A DNA stretch of 64,000 nucleotides from positions 62,001-126,000 of the forward strand of contig NZ_RYYV01000013.1 in the NCBI RefSeq assembly GCF_003977665.1. The letters are read 5' to 3'. A model generated the notes under the pieces. That model did not search any database, was not told the DNA's origin, and was given only the letters and a program-made list of their open reading frames with translations. This DNA is from Dyella choica (GTDB lineage Bacteria; Pseudomonadota; Gammaproteobacteria; Xanthomonadales; Rhodanobacteraceae). Positions 20,193 to 28,384 of this stretch are shown one piece after another. Both the position numbers and the translations under genes were made by a program. The number at the start of each line of letters is the position of its first letter. Within the stretch, counting starts at the first letter, position 1.

Positions 20193-20291
20193 GCGGGTTC
20201 CTTACCGGGTGGCTTGCCACTGCAAAGCCCATAAAGCTAGCAGAATTACGTGTCGCAGCCGATGCGCGCCGCAGCAATAACCGCCTGTTCG

Positions 20292-20585
20292 CCTAGGGAT
20301 GCTCTGATCTATTCCACGTACCCGTCACCGCACTGTATGCGCGTCTGGCGGCGCCCCAGTGGCGAAGGCAGACTGGCTGTCTGTCTAGGCACTGGGGCGC
20401 CGCCAGACGCGCATACAGGGCGGCCCCCACATTTAAAATTTGATGACGGGGTGACGTCCAGAAGGCCCGCAGGCCATGCCCCGCGGCTTGAACAGACGGC
20501 CAGTCTGCTCTGTGCCGCGCGACCCACCCTGCGGGCCTTCTGGACGTCATGCCGGGTGCGTGGAATAGATCAGAGCATCCCTAGG
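20292..20585. mobile_element. 294-bp foldback element with terminal and internal inverted repeats
   Basis: The ends are a perfect 27-bp inverted repeat beginning and ending with CCTAGG (20292-20318 and 20559-20585), and similarity extends about 8 bp inward. Inside are two long perfect hairpins: 28-bp arms 20334-20361/20390-20417, and 22-bp arms 20452-20473/20528-20549. Their loops carry 17-base segments (20368-20384 and 20492-20508) complementary to each other except for one G-T pair. No protein frame in it looks real. It abuts a GTAG repeat at 20585. I do not recognise this element; it behaves like a non-autonomous insertion. Confidence 0.85.
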
Positions 20586-20651
20586 TAGGCTGGGATGGCA
20601 ATCCCAGCATCGGGATGCCGCGGGAAAGCTGGGATTGTCATCCCAGCCTAC
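20585..20651. repeat. GTAG-type REP doublet, copy C
   Basis: GTAGGCTGGGAT on the left and ATCCCAGCCTAC on the right enclose the usual two hairpins; both ends are intact. It begins on the last base of the foldback element, so the two repeats share a junction. Confidence 0.88.
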
Positions 20652-20676
20652 ATGCCCTGCAGGATCGCGTGTTGAG

Positions 20677-21192
20677 CTATTCGCCTTCCCAGTAATCCGC
20701 GGTATCACCCTGCCGCATGACGATGCGGATCATTTGCGGCTTGCCTTCCGCATCGGGCCCGAACTCGCCCAGGATGCCGTACTTGTTGGAGTCCGGGTAT
20801 TCGCAGATCTCCGGCGAAAGTTTGCTGCTCACCGCCAAATAGCGCATTTCGACCGATCCAGTGTTGATGATCTGGTGCGCGCTTTCCGGGCCGCCCGGCG
20901 GGCAGGCGATGATGTCGCCCTGGCGGATCGGGTGGCGCTCGGCGCCGATGCGAATCTCGCCTTCGCCCTCCAGGATGAAGAACATTTCCTCATTGACGCG
21001 GTGATTGTGCAGCGGAAAAGCGCGCTTGCCTGGAGGCACCGCGGTGATGTTGTAGCCGAGTTTCTGTGCGCCCATTTGCATGGAGATGCGCCCCATGCGG
21101 GCCTCGAAGCGTTGCGCGGCGTCGCCGGTGGGGCCGAAGCCGGGCGGGAAAGCTTGCAATTCGATATCGGCGATGTTGACGATCCGTTTCAT
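20677..21192 (-). CDS. Cupin-domain protein
   Basis: A 171-residue single-cupin protein. The metal-binding motif is 'PLHNHRVNEEMFFILEGEGE' (two histidines and a glutamate), with the second motif 'PPGGPESAHQIIN' giving the last histidine. The C-terminal part 'LSPEICEYPDSNKYGIL' is typical of a COG3837-like group of uncertain function. It does not match 3-hydroxyanthranilate dioxygenase despite the kynurenine genes nearby. It lies between liuC and liuD on the same strand. Confidence 0.82.
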   Translation of the reverse strand: MKRIVNIADIELQAFPPGFGPTGDAAQRFEARMGRISMQMGAQKLGYNITAVPPGKRAFPLHNHRVNEEMFFILEGEGEIRIGAERHPIRQGDIIACPPGGPESAHQIINTGSVEMRYLAVSSKLSPEICEYPDSNKYGILGEFGPDAEGKPQMIRIVMRQGDTADYWEGE

Positions 21193-21264
21193 GGCATGCC
21201 TCGTGTCGGGAAAGAAAGGATGGCAGGTAGGCCCAGCCTAGCCTTCGCTGCTATCGGTAGGGCG

Positions 21265-22053
21265 TCAGCAAGTCCAGCCGGGAGCGCGTTTGTCGAGGAA
21301 GGCGCCAAGCCCTTCCTGGCCCTCTTCCGACACGCGCAGCCTTGCGATCAGCGCGGCATTTTCCAGATCGATGCGTTCGGCTGCTGTGGCGGTCAGCCCA
21401 TGCATGTTGAAGGCGAGCTGTTTCGCTTCACGTTGCGCTGACGGGCCGGCCTTGGCCAGTTGCTTGAGCACCGTGTGTACGCTGTCGTCCAGGTATTCGG
21501 CAGCCACTACCTCGTGCAGCAACCCTATGCGTGCCGCCGTTTCCGCGTCGAAGATTTCGCCGGTCAGGAACAGGCGTCGCGCCTGCCGTACGCCGATCGC
21601 GGCCATCACATAAGGCGAAATCACCGCGGGAACCAGGCCCAGCCTCACCTCGGTGAGGCCGAACTTCGCGCTGTCAACGCCGATGGCGATGTCGCAGCAA
21701 GCGATCAGGCCCACGCCGCCGCCATAAGCCGCGCCATTGACGCGCGCGACCGTGGGCTTGGGCAGAAATTGCAGCGTGCGCATCAGGGCGGCAAGGCGCA
21801 GCGAATCTTCGCGGTTTTCCGCCTCGCTGGCCTTGGCCATGCCGCGCATCCAGTTCAGGTCCGCGCCGGCGGAAAAGCTGGCGCCCTCGCCAGTCAGCAC
21901 CACTACGCGCACGGCCGGGTCGCGGCCGGCCTCCTGCAGGGCTGCGGTCAGTTCGGCGATCAGGCGGTCGTCGAAGGCGTTGTGGACATCCGGCCGGTTG
22001 AGGCGAAGTTCGCGGATGCCGGCGTGGTCAGCGGTCTGGATGGCGGAGGTCAT
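21265..22053 (-). CDS. liuC: Enoyl-CoA hydratase, probable methylglutaconyl-CoA hydratase
   Basis: A 262-residue crotonase. The oxyanion-hole segments are 'FSAGADLNWM' (about residue 60) and 'NGAAYGGGVGLIACCDIAIG' (about 105-124), and 'FGLTEVRLGLVPAVISPYV' carries the catalytic glutamate region. Context with liuB, liuD and mvaB suggests hydration of 3-methylglutaconyl-CoA to HMG-CoA. It starts 119 bp from feoA, which is transcribed the other way. Confidence 0.88.
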   Translation of the reverse strand: MTSAIQTADHAGIRELRLNRPDVHNAFDDRLIAELTAALQEAGRDPAVRVVVLTGEGASFSAGADLNWMRGMAKASEAENREDSLRLAALMRTLQFLPKPTVARVNGAAYGGGVGLIACCDIAIGVDSAKFGLTEVRLGLVPAVISPYVMAAIGVRQARRLFLTGEIFDAETAARIGLLHEVVAAEYLDDSVHTVLKQLAKAGPSAQREAKQLAFNMHGLTATAAERIDLENAALIARLRVSEEGQEGLGAFLDKRAPGWTC

Positions 22054-22142
22054 GGGGCAAGGGATCCGGGGGAGGGGTTAGAGCATAAGGAAAAGCGGTG
22101 CGCAGCAAACCTGCCCCCACTGCACCGAATGCGAAAAGTGGA

Positions 22143-22164
22143 TACAATGCGAACCATTCTTATT
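22143..22164 (+). promoter_or_regulatory. Putative Fur box over the feoA -10 element
   Basis: A -10-like TACAAT (22143-22148) overlaps a 19-base Fur-like site at 22146-22164 (AATGCGAACCATTCTTATT), which shares the AAT..CATT..TATT pattern of iron boxes. A weak -35-like CTGCAC sits 17 bp upstream. It lies 8 bp before the feoA start, where Fur with iron would block transcription. Confidence 0.65.
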
Positions 22165-22171
22165 TAGAAGC

Positions 22172-22420
22172 ATGACAACCGTGCGCCTGTCCGACTTGCC
22201 GAAAGGTGCTAACGCCGTGGTGGAAAGAGTCGAAGATGCCCATGCCGATGACCAGATCGCGCAGCGCCTGCGCGACCTGGGCTTCGTGGCAGGCGAGCAG
22301 GTCAAGCTGGTGGCGCGCGGCCCGGTGGGTGCCGACCCGCTGCTGATCCAGATCGGCTCGACCCGCTTTGCCTTGCGTCGCGCCGAAGCGGCGCGGGTTG
22401 CGGTGCGGGAGGTTGCATGA
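22172..22420 (+). CDS. feoA: Ferrous iron transport protein A
   Basis: An 82-residue SH3-like protein ('LSDLPKGANAVVERV', 'RLRDLGFVAGEQVKLVARGP', 'IGSTRFALRRAEAARV') that supports FeoB. It is the usual size of FeoA. Its stop overlaps the feoB start (ATGA, 22417-22420), and a Fur-like box precedes it. Confidence 0.93.
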   Translation: MTTVRLSDLPKGANAVVERVEDAHADDQIAQRLRDLGFVAGEQVKLVARGPVGADPLLIQIGSTRFALRRAEAARVAVREVA

Positions 22421-24258
22421 GCGCCGGTACCCTGCGCATTGCCCTGGTCGGCAACCCCAACTGCGGCAAGACGGCGCTGTTCAACCAGCTCACCGGCGGG
22501 CGCCAGAAAGTGGCCAACTACGCCGGGGTCACCGTGGAGCGCAAGGAAGGGCGGTTCACTGCGCCGTCCGGCCGCGTGCTGCAGGTCCTGGATCTGCCCG
22601 GCACCTACAGTTTCGATGCCGCCAGCCCGGACGAGCAGATCACCCGCGACGTGCTGGAGGGCAACTATCCCGGCGAAGCCGCGCCCGATCTCATCATCTG
22701 CGTGGCCGATGCCACCAATCTGCGCCTGCACCTGCGCTTCGTGCTGGAAGTGAAGCGACTTGGCCGTCCAGTGGTGCTGGCCTTGAACATGATGGATGCG
22801 GCGCGCCACCGTGGCATCGTGATCGACGTGCCGCAATTGCAGCGGCGCCTGGGCATTCCCGTGGTGGAAACCATTGCCGTAAAGCGTGGCGGTACGCGTG
22901 CGCTGGTCGAACGGGTGGATGGCGATCTGCCGGAAGCCCCGCCCGCGTTGCCCGACGATCCGGCCAGTCGCGCCGGCCTGCACGATGAAGTGCGCCAGCT
23001 GATGGCCGCCACGGTGACCATGCCGCGCGCCACGGCGGCGATCGACGACATACTCGATCGCTGGGTGCTGCATCCGGTCTTTGGCTTGTTGACGCTTGCG
23101 GTGGTGATGTTCCTCGTGTTTCAGGCCGTGTACGCCTCGGGCAAGCCGATGAGCGACCTGATCGGCAATGGCTTCGCCTGGCTGGGCCAACATGCGGCCG
23201 TGGTGCTGCCCGCAGGACCGGTCCATGACCTGGTGGTGAGCGGCATCTTCGGCGGTCTGGGCACGGTGCTTGGTTTTCTGCCGGTGATCCTGGTGCTGTT
23301 CTTCTTCATCCTTATGCTGGAAGAGTCGGGCTATCTGCCGCGCGCGGCGTTCCTGCTCGATCGCCTGATGGTTTCGGTGGGGCTGACCGGGCGCTCCTTC
23401 ATTCCCTTGCTGTCGAGCTTTGCCTGCGCCATTCCCGGCATCATGGGCACGCGCAGCATCACCGATCCACGCGATCGCCTGGCCACCATCCTGGTGGCGC
23501 CGCTGATGACCTGCTCCGCCCGGCTGCCGGTGTATGCACTGCTGATTGGCGCGTTCATTCCCGCTCGCCGCGTGCTGGGCATCTTCAATCTGCAGGGCGT
23601 GGTGCTGTTCGCGCTGTATGTCGCCGGCATTACCGGCGCGATGACGGTGGGCTGGGTGATCAAGCGCATTCGCCGCGACAAGAGCGAACACGCGTTGTTG
23701 ATGGAGCTGCCTTCGTATCGCTTGCCGAAGGCGCGCGACGTTGCCATCGGCTTGTATGAGCGCGGCAGCATTTTCCTGAAGCGCCTCACCGGCGTAATCC
23801 TGGCGCTGACCGTGTTGATGTGGTTCATCTCCACCTTTCCGGCCCCGCCGGCAGGGGCCACGGGGCCGGCCATCAATTACAGCTTGGCCGGCCATCTCGG
23901 CCGTTTCCTGCAGCACCTGTTCGCGCCGCTGGGCTTCAACTGGCAGATCAGCCTGTCGCTGATTCCCGCTTTCGCCGCGCGCGAAACGGCCGTGGCCACG
24001 CTGGCAACGGTGTATGCGGTCAGTGGCGACGCGCAAGGCGGCGGGCTTGCCCATGCACTCACCAGCAATTTTCCCTTGGCCAGCGCACTGTCGCTGCTGG
24101 TGTGGTTTGCCTTCGCGCCGCAGTGCATGTCCACGCTGGCGGTCATTCGCCGTGAAACGCAATCCTGGCGCAATGTGGCGATTTCCTTCAGCTACATGTT
24201 CGCCGTGGCCTACGCGGCATCGTTCATCACTTATCAGGTGGCGAGGTTGTTCTCGTGA
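22417..24258 (+). CDS. feoB: Ferrous iron transporter B
   Basis: A 613-residue membrane GTPase importing Fe2+. The N-terminal G domain has G1 'GNPNCGKT' (residues 11-18), G3 'DLPGTYS' and G4 'NMMD'; the membrane part contains the paired Gate motifs ('SFACAIPGIMGTR', 'SLIPAFAARETAVATLATVY'). It is shorter than E. coli FeoB (773 residues) but complete, and ends in a hydrophobic helix. The long open frame antisense to it is a codon-bias shadow. It overlaps the next small gene by 4 bp. Confidence 0.95.
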   Translation: MSAGTLRIALVGNPNCGKTALFNQLTGGRQKVANYAGVTVERKEGRFTAPSGRVLQVLDLPGTYSFDAASPDEQITRDVLEGNYPGEAAPDLIICVADATNLRLHLRFVLEVKRLGRPVVLALNMMDAARHRGIVIDVPQLQRRLGIPVVETIAVKRGGTRALVERVDGDLPEAPPALPDDPASRAGLHDEVRQLMAATVTMPRATAAIDDILDRWVLHPVFGLLTLAVVMFLVFQAVYASGKPMSDLIGNGFAWLGQHAAVVLPAGPVHDLVVSGIFGGLGTVLGFLPVILVLFFFILMLEESGYLPRAAFLLDRLMVSVGLTGRSFIPLLSSFACAIPGIMGTRSITDPRDRLATILVAPLMTCSARLPVYALLIGAFIPARRVLGIFNLQGVVLFALYVAGITGAMTVGWVIKRIRRDKSEHALLMELPSYRLPKARDVAIGLYERGSIFLKRLTGVILALTVLMWFISTFPAPPAGATGPAINYSLAGHLGRFLQHLFAPLGFNWQISLSLIPAFAARETAVATLATVYAVSGDAQGGGLAHALTSNFPLASALSLLVWFAFAPQCMSTLAVIRRETQSWRNVAISFSYMFAVAYAASFITYQVARLFS

Positions 24259-24557
24259 GCACGGGCTTGCTGGTGCAGTACGTAGTGATTGGCCTGGCGG
24301 TGCTTGCCAGTGCGCTGTACGCGTTCCGCAAGCTGGCGCCGCAGCTCACCAGCCGCTGGCTCGCGGCGGCGTCGATCCATTTCAGCCAGCCCGGGCAGGC
24401 AGCGTGGCTGCGTTCGCTCGGACGTCGTTTGCAACCGAAGCAAGCTACCGGCAACTGCAGCGACGGCTGCGGTACGTGCGGTGCATGCGGCCCGAAACCG
24501 CCGGCCAGTGCACGTGGCGGTGCCATGCCGTTGCAGTTCCGGCCGCCTCAGCGATAA
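24255..24557 (+). CDS. Small membrane-anchored Cys-cluster protein in the FeoC position
   Basis: A 100-residue protein with one N-terminal transmembrane helix (about residues 5-25) and a C-terminal cysteine cluster 'NCSDGCGTCGACG' (CX3CX2CX2C). It starts with ATGA overlap at the end of feoB, so it belongs to the feo operon. It is not homologous to enterobacterial winged-helix FeoC; xanthomonad operons often have such a DUF6587-like protein here. The cysteines could bind an Fe-S cluster or metal, which is inference. Confidence 0.8.
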   Translation: MSTGLLVQYVVIGLAVLASALYAFRKLAPQLTSRWLAAASIHFSQPGQAAWLRSLGRRLQPKQATGNCSDGCGTCGACGPKPPASARGGAMPLQFRPPQR

Positions 24558-24581
24558 GCAGCCTGCCGGCGCAGGAAACAC

Positions 24582-24648
24582 GTAGGCTGGGATGACAATC
24601 CCAGCTTCTACGCGGCATCCCGGCGCTGGGATTACCATCCGAGCCTAC
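24582..24648. repeat. GTAG-type REP doublet, copy D
   Basis: GTAGGCTGGGAT on the left; the right half is slightly decayed (ATCCGAGCCTAC). It lies in the convergent gap between the feo operon and the phospholipase D-like gene. Confidence 0.85.
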
Positions 24649-24660
24649 GCGGTCATTGAG

Positions 24661-24683
24661 CCCCTCTCCCGGAGGGAGAGGGG
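24661..24683. terminator. Hairpin between convergent feo and PLD-like genes
   Basis: Nine-bp arms CCCCTCTCC/GGAGAGGGG with a 5-base loop. There is no clear T-run, so termination is only possible; it may be another REP-like palindrome. Confidence 0.45.
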
Positions 24684-24701
24684 CGGTAGCGAGGCTGTGG
24701 A

Positions 24702-25697
24702 TCAGTACGGGTTGCCGCCCGAATAATCGTTGTTGATCGTGCTGTTGAGCTGACTCATCACGTTCGAATCGGTCGTGGTCAGGCCCAGTTCGCGATTCCG
24801 GTCCAGCGAGTACGACGAGAAGTTTTCAGAGCCTACAAAGGCCAACGCATTGGCAGTGCCGTAGTCGGCCACGATCGCCTTGGCGTGGATATACAGCGAG
24901 GTGTTGTCGTTCGGATAGGTGGCGATGCTCGCGCCGGCCGACTTCAGCGCATCCAGGTTGCTGTAGTACTTGCTGTTGTCGGTCATCACGATGGTCACGC
25001 TCACGCCCGCGCTCGCGGCGTTTTCCAGCGCACTCACGATGCCGCTGTCGCCCATCTCCTCGTTTTCCACCAGCAGGCTGGTGGTGGCGTTGTTGATGAT
25101 GTTGAGCAGGCTCGCGCGCGAATTGGTCGGACTCCACACCAGATCATCGCCGTTCGGCGGGGTCACCGAAGTGTGCGCGAAATCCTTGTTGAAGGTGGTT
25201 TCGATGGCGCCCATGTCGTTGGCGTCGTTCTCGATCACACCGTAGTCGCGGCTGGTGCTGTAGTAGCGGCTGGTCAGGTTCATCGACATGATGGCCACCT
25301 GCGCGTTCGCGGTGCCGTAGTCGATCAGGATGCTCTTCTGATGGGTGGCCGCGTACGTGGTCCATGCCCATTTGACGTTCACGCCGCAACCGCTGAGCTG
25401 GTTATACGCGGTTGTGTTGTTCCGCTGCTCAAGATTCACGTCCAGGATCACGCGAACCTTGACGCCACGCGAGGCTGCGTTGCACAGATCGTTCTGGGCG
25501 GTGGTGTCCTGCAGTTCGTACATCGTCATGTCGATGGTCGACTGCGCGGAATTGATCAGATCGTAGATCGGCCCAAAGCCCTGGTCGGGCTCGGTCACCA
25601 GCGTCTGCTGCGCAAAGGCAGGCAGGGCGAAGCCGAAAGCGCAGGAGGCTAGCGCCGCGGCTTTCACGAAGCTGGAACGGTTACTGCGAAAGGTCAT
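24702..25697 (-). CDS. Secreted phospholipase D-like protein
   Basis: A 331-residue protein with a Sec signal peptide (residues 1-29, 'LPAFAQQ'). It has two HKD half-sites, 'HQKSILIDYGTANAQ' and 'HAKAIVADYGTANALAFVGS', each HxK(x)4D followed by a serine/asparagine segment, so it should form the bilobed PLD active site outside the cytoplasm. Substrate may be phospholipid or nucleic acid. ATG 25697 is preceded by AAGGACC as ribosome-binding site. It stands alone between repeats. Confidence 0.88.
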   Translation of the reverse strand: MTFRSNRSSFVKAAALASCAFGFALPAFAQQTLVTEPDQGFGPIYDLINSAQSTIDMTMYELQDTTAQNDLCNAASRGVKVRVILDVNLEQRNNTTAYNQLSGCGVNVKWAWTTYAATHQKSILIDYGTANAQVAIMSMNLTSRYYSTSRDYGVIENDANDMGAIETTFNKDFAHTSVTPPNGDDLVWSPTNSRASLLNIINNATTSLLVENEEMGDSGIVSALENAASAGVSVTIVMTDNSKYYSNLDALKSAGASIATYPNDNTSLYIHAKAIVADYGTANALAFVGSENFSSYSLDRNRELGLTTTDSNVMSQLNSTINNDYSGGNPY

Positions 25698-26096
25698 GAC
25701 TTGGTCCTTATGTCGAGTTGGATGGAAAACGCATTCCCTGCGCTGATCCGCTACCGCGCTCCCTACGCGGCGTACTCGGCTGGCCGGCGACGCCGGACTT
25801 CCCCTGGTCAAACAGTGCGTGCAGCACTCCAGCCGAAGGGGCGCATCTCAACGGGTGTCAATGACAGGAATCTTTCGCTGGCGTGGCAAGGCACGCGCTC
25901 GTTCATGTGCTGTGCGCCTTCGTCATCGCCGAGTGAATCGGCCAGCCTTTGAGATCGATGCAAATGCATGGCGTGCACATCCATGCAAATTTTTTTAGTC
26001 AGTTATGCGCAAGCTTGAAATGAAGATAGGCGCGATGATGCGAAGCGCAATGGGCAGGGTTATGAAGAAAGAGGTGTACGCCGTTTCCGGCAGTGC
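25698..26096. other. Non-coding stretch upstream of the PLD-like gene
   Basis: No convincing gene. It should hold the promoter of the PLD-like gene. A dyad GCATGG...CCATGC at 25966-25986, centred on GTGCAC, is flanked by two copies of ATGCAAAT; it could be an operator, but no regulator is obvious. Confidence 0.4.
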
Positions 26097-26163
26097 GTAA
26101 GCTGGGATGACAATCCCAGCTTCGCGCGTGGCATTCGCTGCCGGGATTGCCATCCTGGTCTAC
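26097..26163. repeat. GTAG-type REP doublet, copy E, covering the liuB stop codon
   Basis: Left end GTAAGCTGGGAT, right end ATCCTGGTCTAC. The CTAC at 26160-26163 read on the minus strand is GTAG, and its TAG is the stop codon of liuB. Confidence 0.85.
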
Positions 26164-27767
26164 ATGCGGAATACGCCGTACCGCTGCGGCTCGATCGGCG
26201 CATTCAACGACGCCGAAATGGCCAGTCCCAGTACGCGGCGCGTATCGGCCGGGTCGATGATGCCGTCGTCCCACAGCCGCGCGGTGGCGTAGTAGGGATG
26301 GCCTTGCCGCTCGTACTGCTCGCGGATCGGCGCTTTGAAGGCTTCCTCGTCCTGCGTGCTCCAGCTTTGACCGGCAGCTTCCATGCCGTCGCGCTTCACG
26401 GTTGCCAGCACGCTGGCGGCCTGCTCGCCGCCCATCACGCTGATTCGCGCATTCGGCCACATCCACAGGAAACGTGCGCCATAGGCGCGGCCGCACATGG
26501 CGTAGTTGCCAGCGCCGAAGCTGCCACCGATCACCACCGTGAATTTCGGCACGTGCGAGCAGGCCACCGCGGTCACCATCTTGGCGCCGTCCTTCGCGAT
26601 GCCGGCGTTCTCGTATTTCTTGCCGACCATGAAGCCGGTGATGTTCTGCAGGAACACCAGCGGCACATTGCGCTGGTTGCACAACTCGATGAAGTGCGCG
26701 CCCTTGAGCGCGGACTCGGAAAACAGGATGCCGTTGTTGGCGACGATGCCGACCGGGTAGCCATGGATGTGCGCGAAGCCGCACACCAGGGTCTTGCCAT
26801 AACGGGCCTTGAACTCATGGAATTGAGAACCGTCGACGATGCGCGCGATCACCTCGCGGATGTCGAAGGGACGGCGCGTGTCCTGCGGAATCACTCCGTA
26901 CAGCTCTTCCGCCGCGTAGCGCGGTTCCGCCGGTGCCTTTAGCGCCAACGGCATCGGCTTGCTGCGGTTGAGGCTGGCGACGATGTCACGCGCGATCGAC
27001 AGCGCATGCGTATCGTTCTCGGCAAAATGATCGGCCACGCCCGAGGTGGAGGTATGCACGTCGGCGCCGCCAAGCGCTTCCGCATCCACCACTTCGCCGG
27101 TGGCCGCTTTCACCAGCGGCGGGCCGCCGAGGAAGATCGTGCCCTGTTCGCGCACGATGATGGTTTCATCGCTCATAGCCGGCACGTACGCGCCGCCCGC
27201 GGTGCACGAGCCCATCACTACCGCGATCTGCGGAATCCCCAGGCCCGACATCCGCGCCTGGTTGTAGAAGATGCGACCGAAGTGCTCCTTGTCCGGAAAC
27301 ACCTCGTCCTGCATGGGCAGGAACGCGCCGCCGGAATCGACCAGGTAGATGCAGGGCAGACGGTTCTCCAGCGCCACTTCCTGCGCGCGCAGATGCTTCT
27401 TCACCGTCATCGGGAAATAGGTGCCGCCCTTGACGGTGGCGTCGTTGGCCACGACCACCACTTCGATGCCATGCACGCGGCCGATGCCGGTGATGATGCC
27501 GGCCGACGGGGCCGCATCGTCATACATGCCATGCGCGGCAAGCGGCGAGAGTTCCAGGAACGGCGAACCGGGGTCGAGCAGGGCGCGAATGCGTTCGCGT
27601 GGCAGCAGCTTGCCGCGCGCAGTGTGCTTCTCGCGTGCCTTGGCGCCGCCGCCTTCGGCGCTGCGTGCCAGCTGTTGGTGCAACTGGTCCACCAGGTCGC
27701 GCAGGTTCGCGCTGCTGGCCTGGAAGTCGGAGGAGCGGGGATCGATCTGCGAGGTAAGAACGCTCAT
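26160..27767 (-). CDS. liuB: Methylcrotonyl-CoA carboxylase carboxyltransferase subunit
   Basis: A 535-residue carboxyltransferase of the acyl-CoA carboxylase beta type. '[20 protein letters not shown]', '[20 protein letters not shown]', '[14 protein letters not shown]' and the C-terminal '[20 protein letters not shown]' are family landmarks. The '[17 protein letters not shown]' stretch is characteristic of methylcrotonyl-CoA carboxylase. It partners LiuD, encoded 6 kb away. The stop codon is supplied by the neighbouring repeat. A perfect CCAGGG-CAAA-CCCTGG hairpin (27781-27796) lies 14 bp before the start and may be a leader hairpin or operator. Confidence 0.95.
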   Translation of the reverse strand: MSVLTSQIDPRSSDFQASSANLRDLVDQLHQQLARSAEGGGAKAREKHTARGKLLPRERIRALLDPGSPFLELSPLAAHGMYDDAAPSAGIITGIGRVHGIEVVVVANDATVKGGTYFPMTVKKHLRAQEVALENRLPCIYLVDSGGAFLPMQDEVFPDKEHFGRIFYNQARMSGLGIPQIAVVMGSCTAGGAYVPAMSDETIIVREQGTIFLGGPPLVKAATGEVVDAEALGGADVHTSTSGVADHFAENDTHALSIARDIVASLNRSKPMPLALKAPAEPRYAAEELYGVIPQDTRRPFDIREVIARIVDGSQFHEFKARYGKTLVCGFAHIHGYPVGIVANNGILFSESALKGAHFIELCNQRNVPLVFLQNITGFMVGKKYENAGIAKDGAKMVTAVACSHVPKFTVVIGGSFGAGNYAMCGRAYGARFLWMWPNARISVMGGEQAASVLATVKRDGMEAAGQSWSTQDEEAFKAPIREQYERQGHPYYATARLWDDGIIDPADTRRVLGLAISASLNAPIEPQRYGVFRM

Positions 27768-27820
27768 GGGGCAAACATCGCCAGGGCAAACCCTGGATGA
27801 TAGCCGTTACCGGCCGCCCA

Positions 27821-27852
27821 TAAAAAACCGGCCGCCAGATGGCGGCCGGTTT
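27821..27852 (-). terminator. Intrinsic terminator after the Ala-rich lipoprotein gene
   Basis: On the minus strand a 9-bp GC stem (CCGGCCGCC/GGCGGCCGG), extended by A-T pairs, has a 4-base loop and ends in six T residues. It lies 22 bp after the lipoprotein stop. Confidence 0.9.
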
Positions 27853-27873
27853 GGATCGACCTTCGAAGGACGA

Positions 27874-28233
27874 TTAGTGCTTCGCAGCGTCCTTGCCGGC
27901 GTCCTTCGCGGCGTCGGCGGCCTTGTCGGCAGCCTTCGAAGCGTCGGCAGCGGCGGCCTTCATCGCATCGCCGGCAGCCGGAGCGGCGGCGGTGGAAGCC
28001 GGAGCGGCAGCCGGGGCCGCAGCGGTGGAAGCCGGAGCAGCAGCCGGGGTGGCCGGAGCAGCAGCGGTGGAAGCAGCGGCAGCCTTCTGAGCCTGGTCCG
28101 CAGCCTGCGTGGCAGCTTGCTGGGCCTGGTCAGCCGACTTCTGCGCGTCCTGCGCGCCTTCCTGTGCGCCGTTGCTGCAAGCCGCCAGCAGCGCGACGAG
28201 CGCGGAGGCGAGAAGGGTACGCGTGAACTTCAT
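27874..28233 (-). CDS. Alanine-rich lipoprotein
   Basis: A 119-residue protein with a lipoprotein signal ('LVALLAAC', lipidated Cys at residue 19). The mature chain is almost only A, P, S, T, K and D: a Gln/Ala helix, then repeats of 'AAPASTAAAP', then a Lys/Ala/Asp amphipathic tail ('DKAADAAKDAGKDAAKH'). Composition suggests an extended envelope linker with a helical end rather than an enzyme. It has its own strong terminator. No family recognised. Confidence 0.8.
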   Translation of the reverse strand: MKFTRTLLASALVALLAACSNGAQEGAQDAQKSADQAQQAATQAADQAQKAAAASTAAAPATPAAAPASTAAAPAAAPASTAAAPAAGDAMKAAAADASKAADKAADAAKDAGKDAAKH

Positions 28234-28384
28234 GGTGGATCTCCTTAGCCGTGGAATGCCAATTGGCGGATTATTAATAGCGCTTTCACGTTAACGGCGC
28301 TACCGGTTTTTACTAACATCTTTTATGCCGCATTAAACCAGGCCGTGGTTTGCAGCTCGGCCTGGCGCTGCAACGGCGCGGAGT

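Noticed and set aside
20250-20588. Open frames within the foldback element
   Set aside because: Several frames on both strands are open only because of the palindromes; no protein pattern and no ribosome-binding site.
20677-21192. Cupin as 3-hydroxyanthranilate 3,4-dioxygenase
   Set aside because: The characteristic HaaO segments, including the C-terminal Cys pairs, are absent; only the general cupin motifs match.
22078-24162. 694-residue open frame antisense to feoB
   Set aside because: Gln/His/Arg-rich translation with no family pattern; it mirrors the third-position GC bias of feoB, whose GTPase and membrane motifs are clear.
24255-24557. Enterobacterial-type FeoC
   Set aside because: It has a transmembrane helix and no winged-helix pattern, so it is described only by position and motif.
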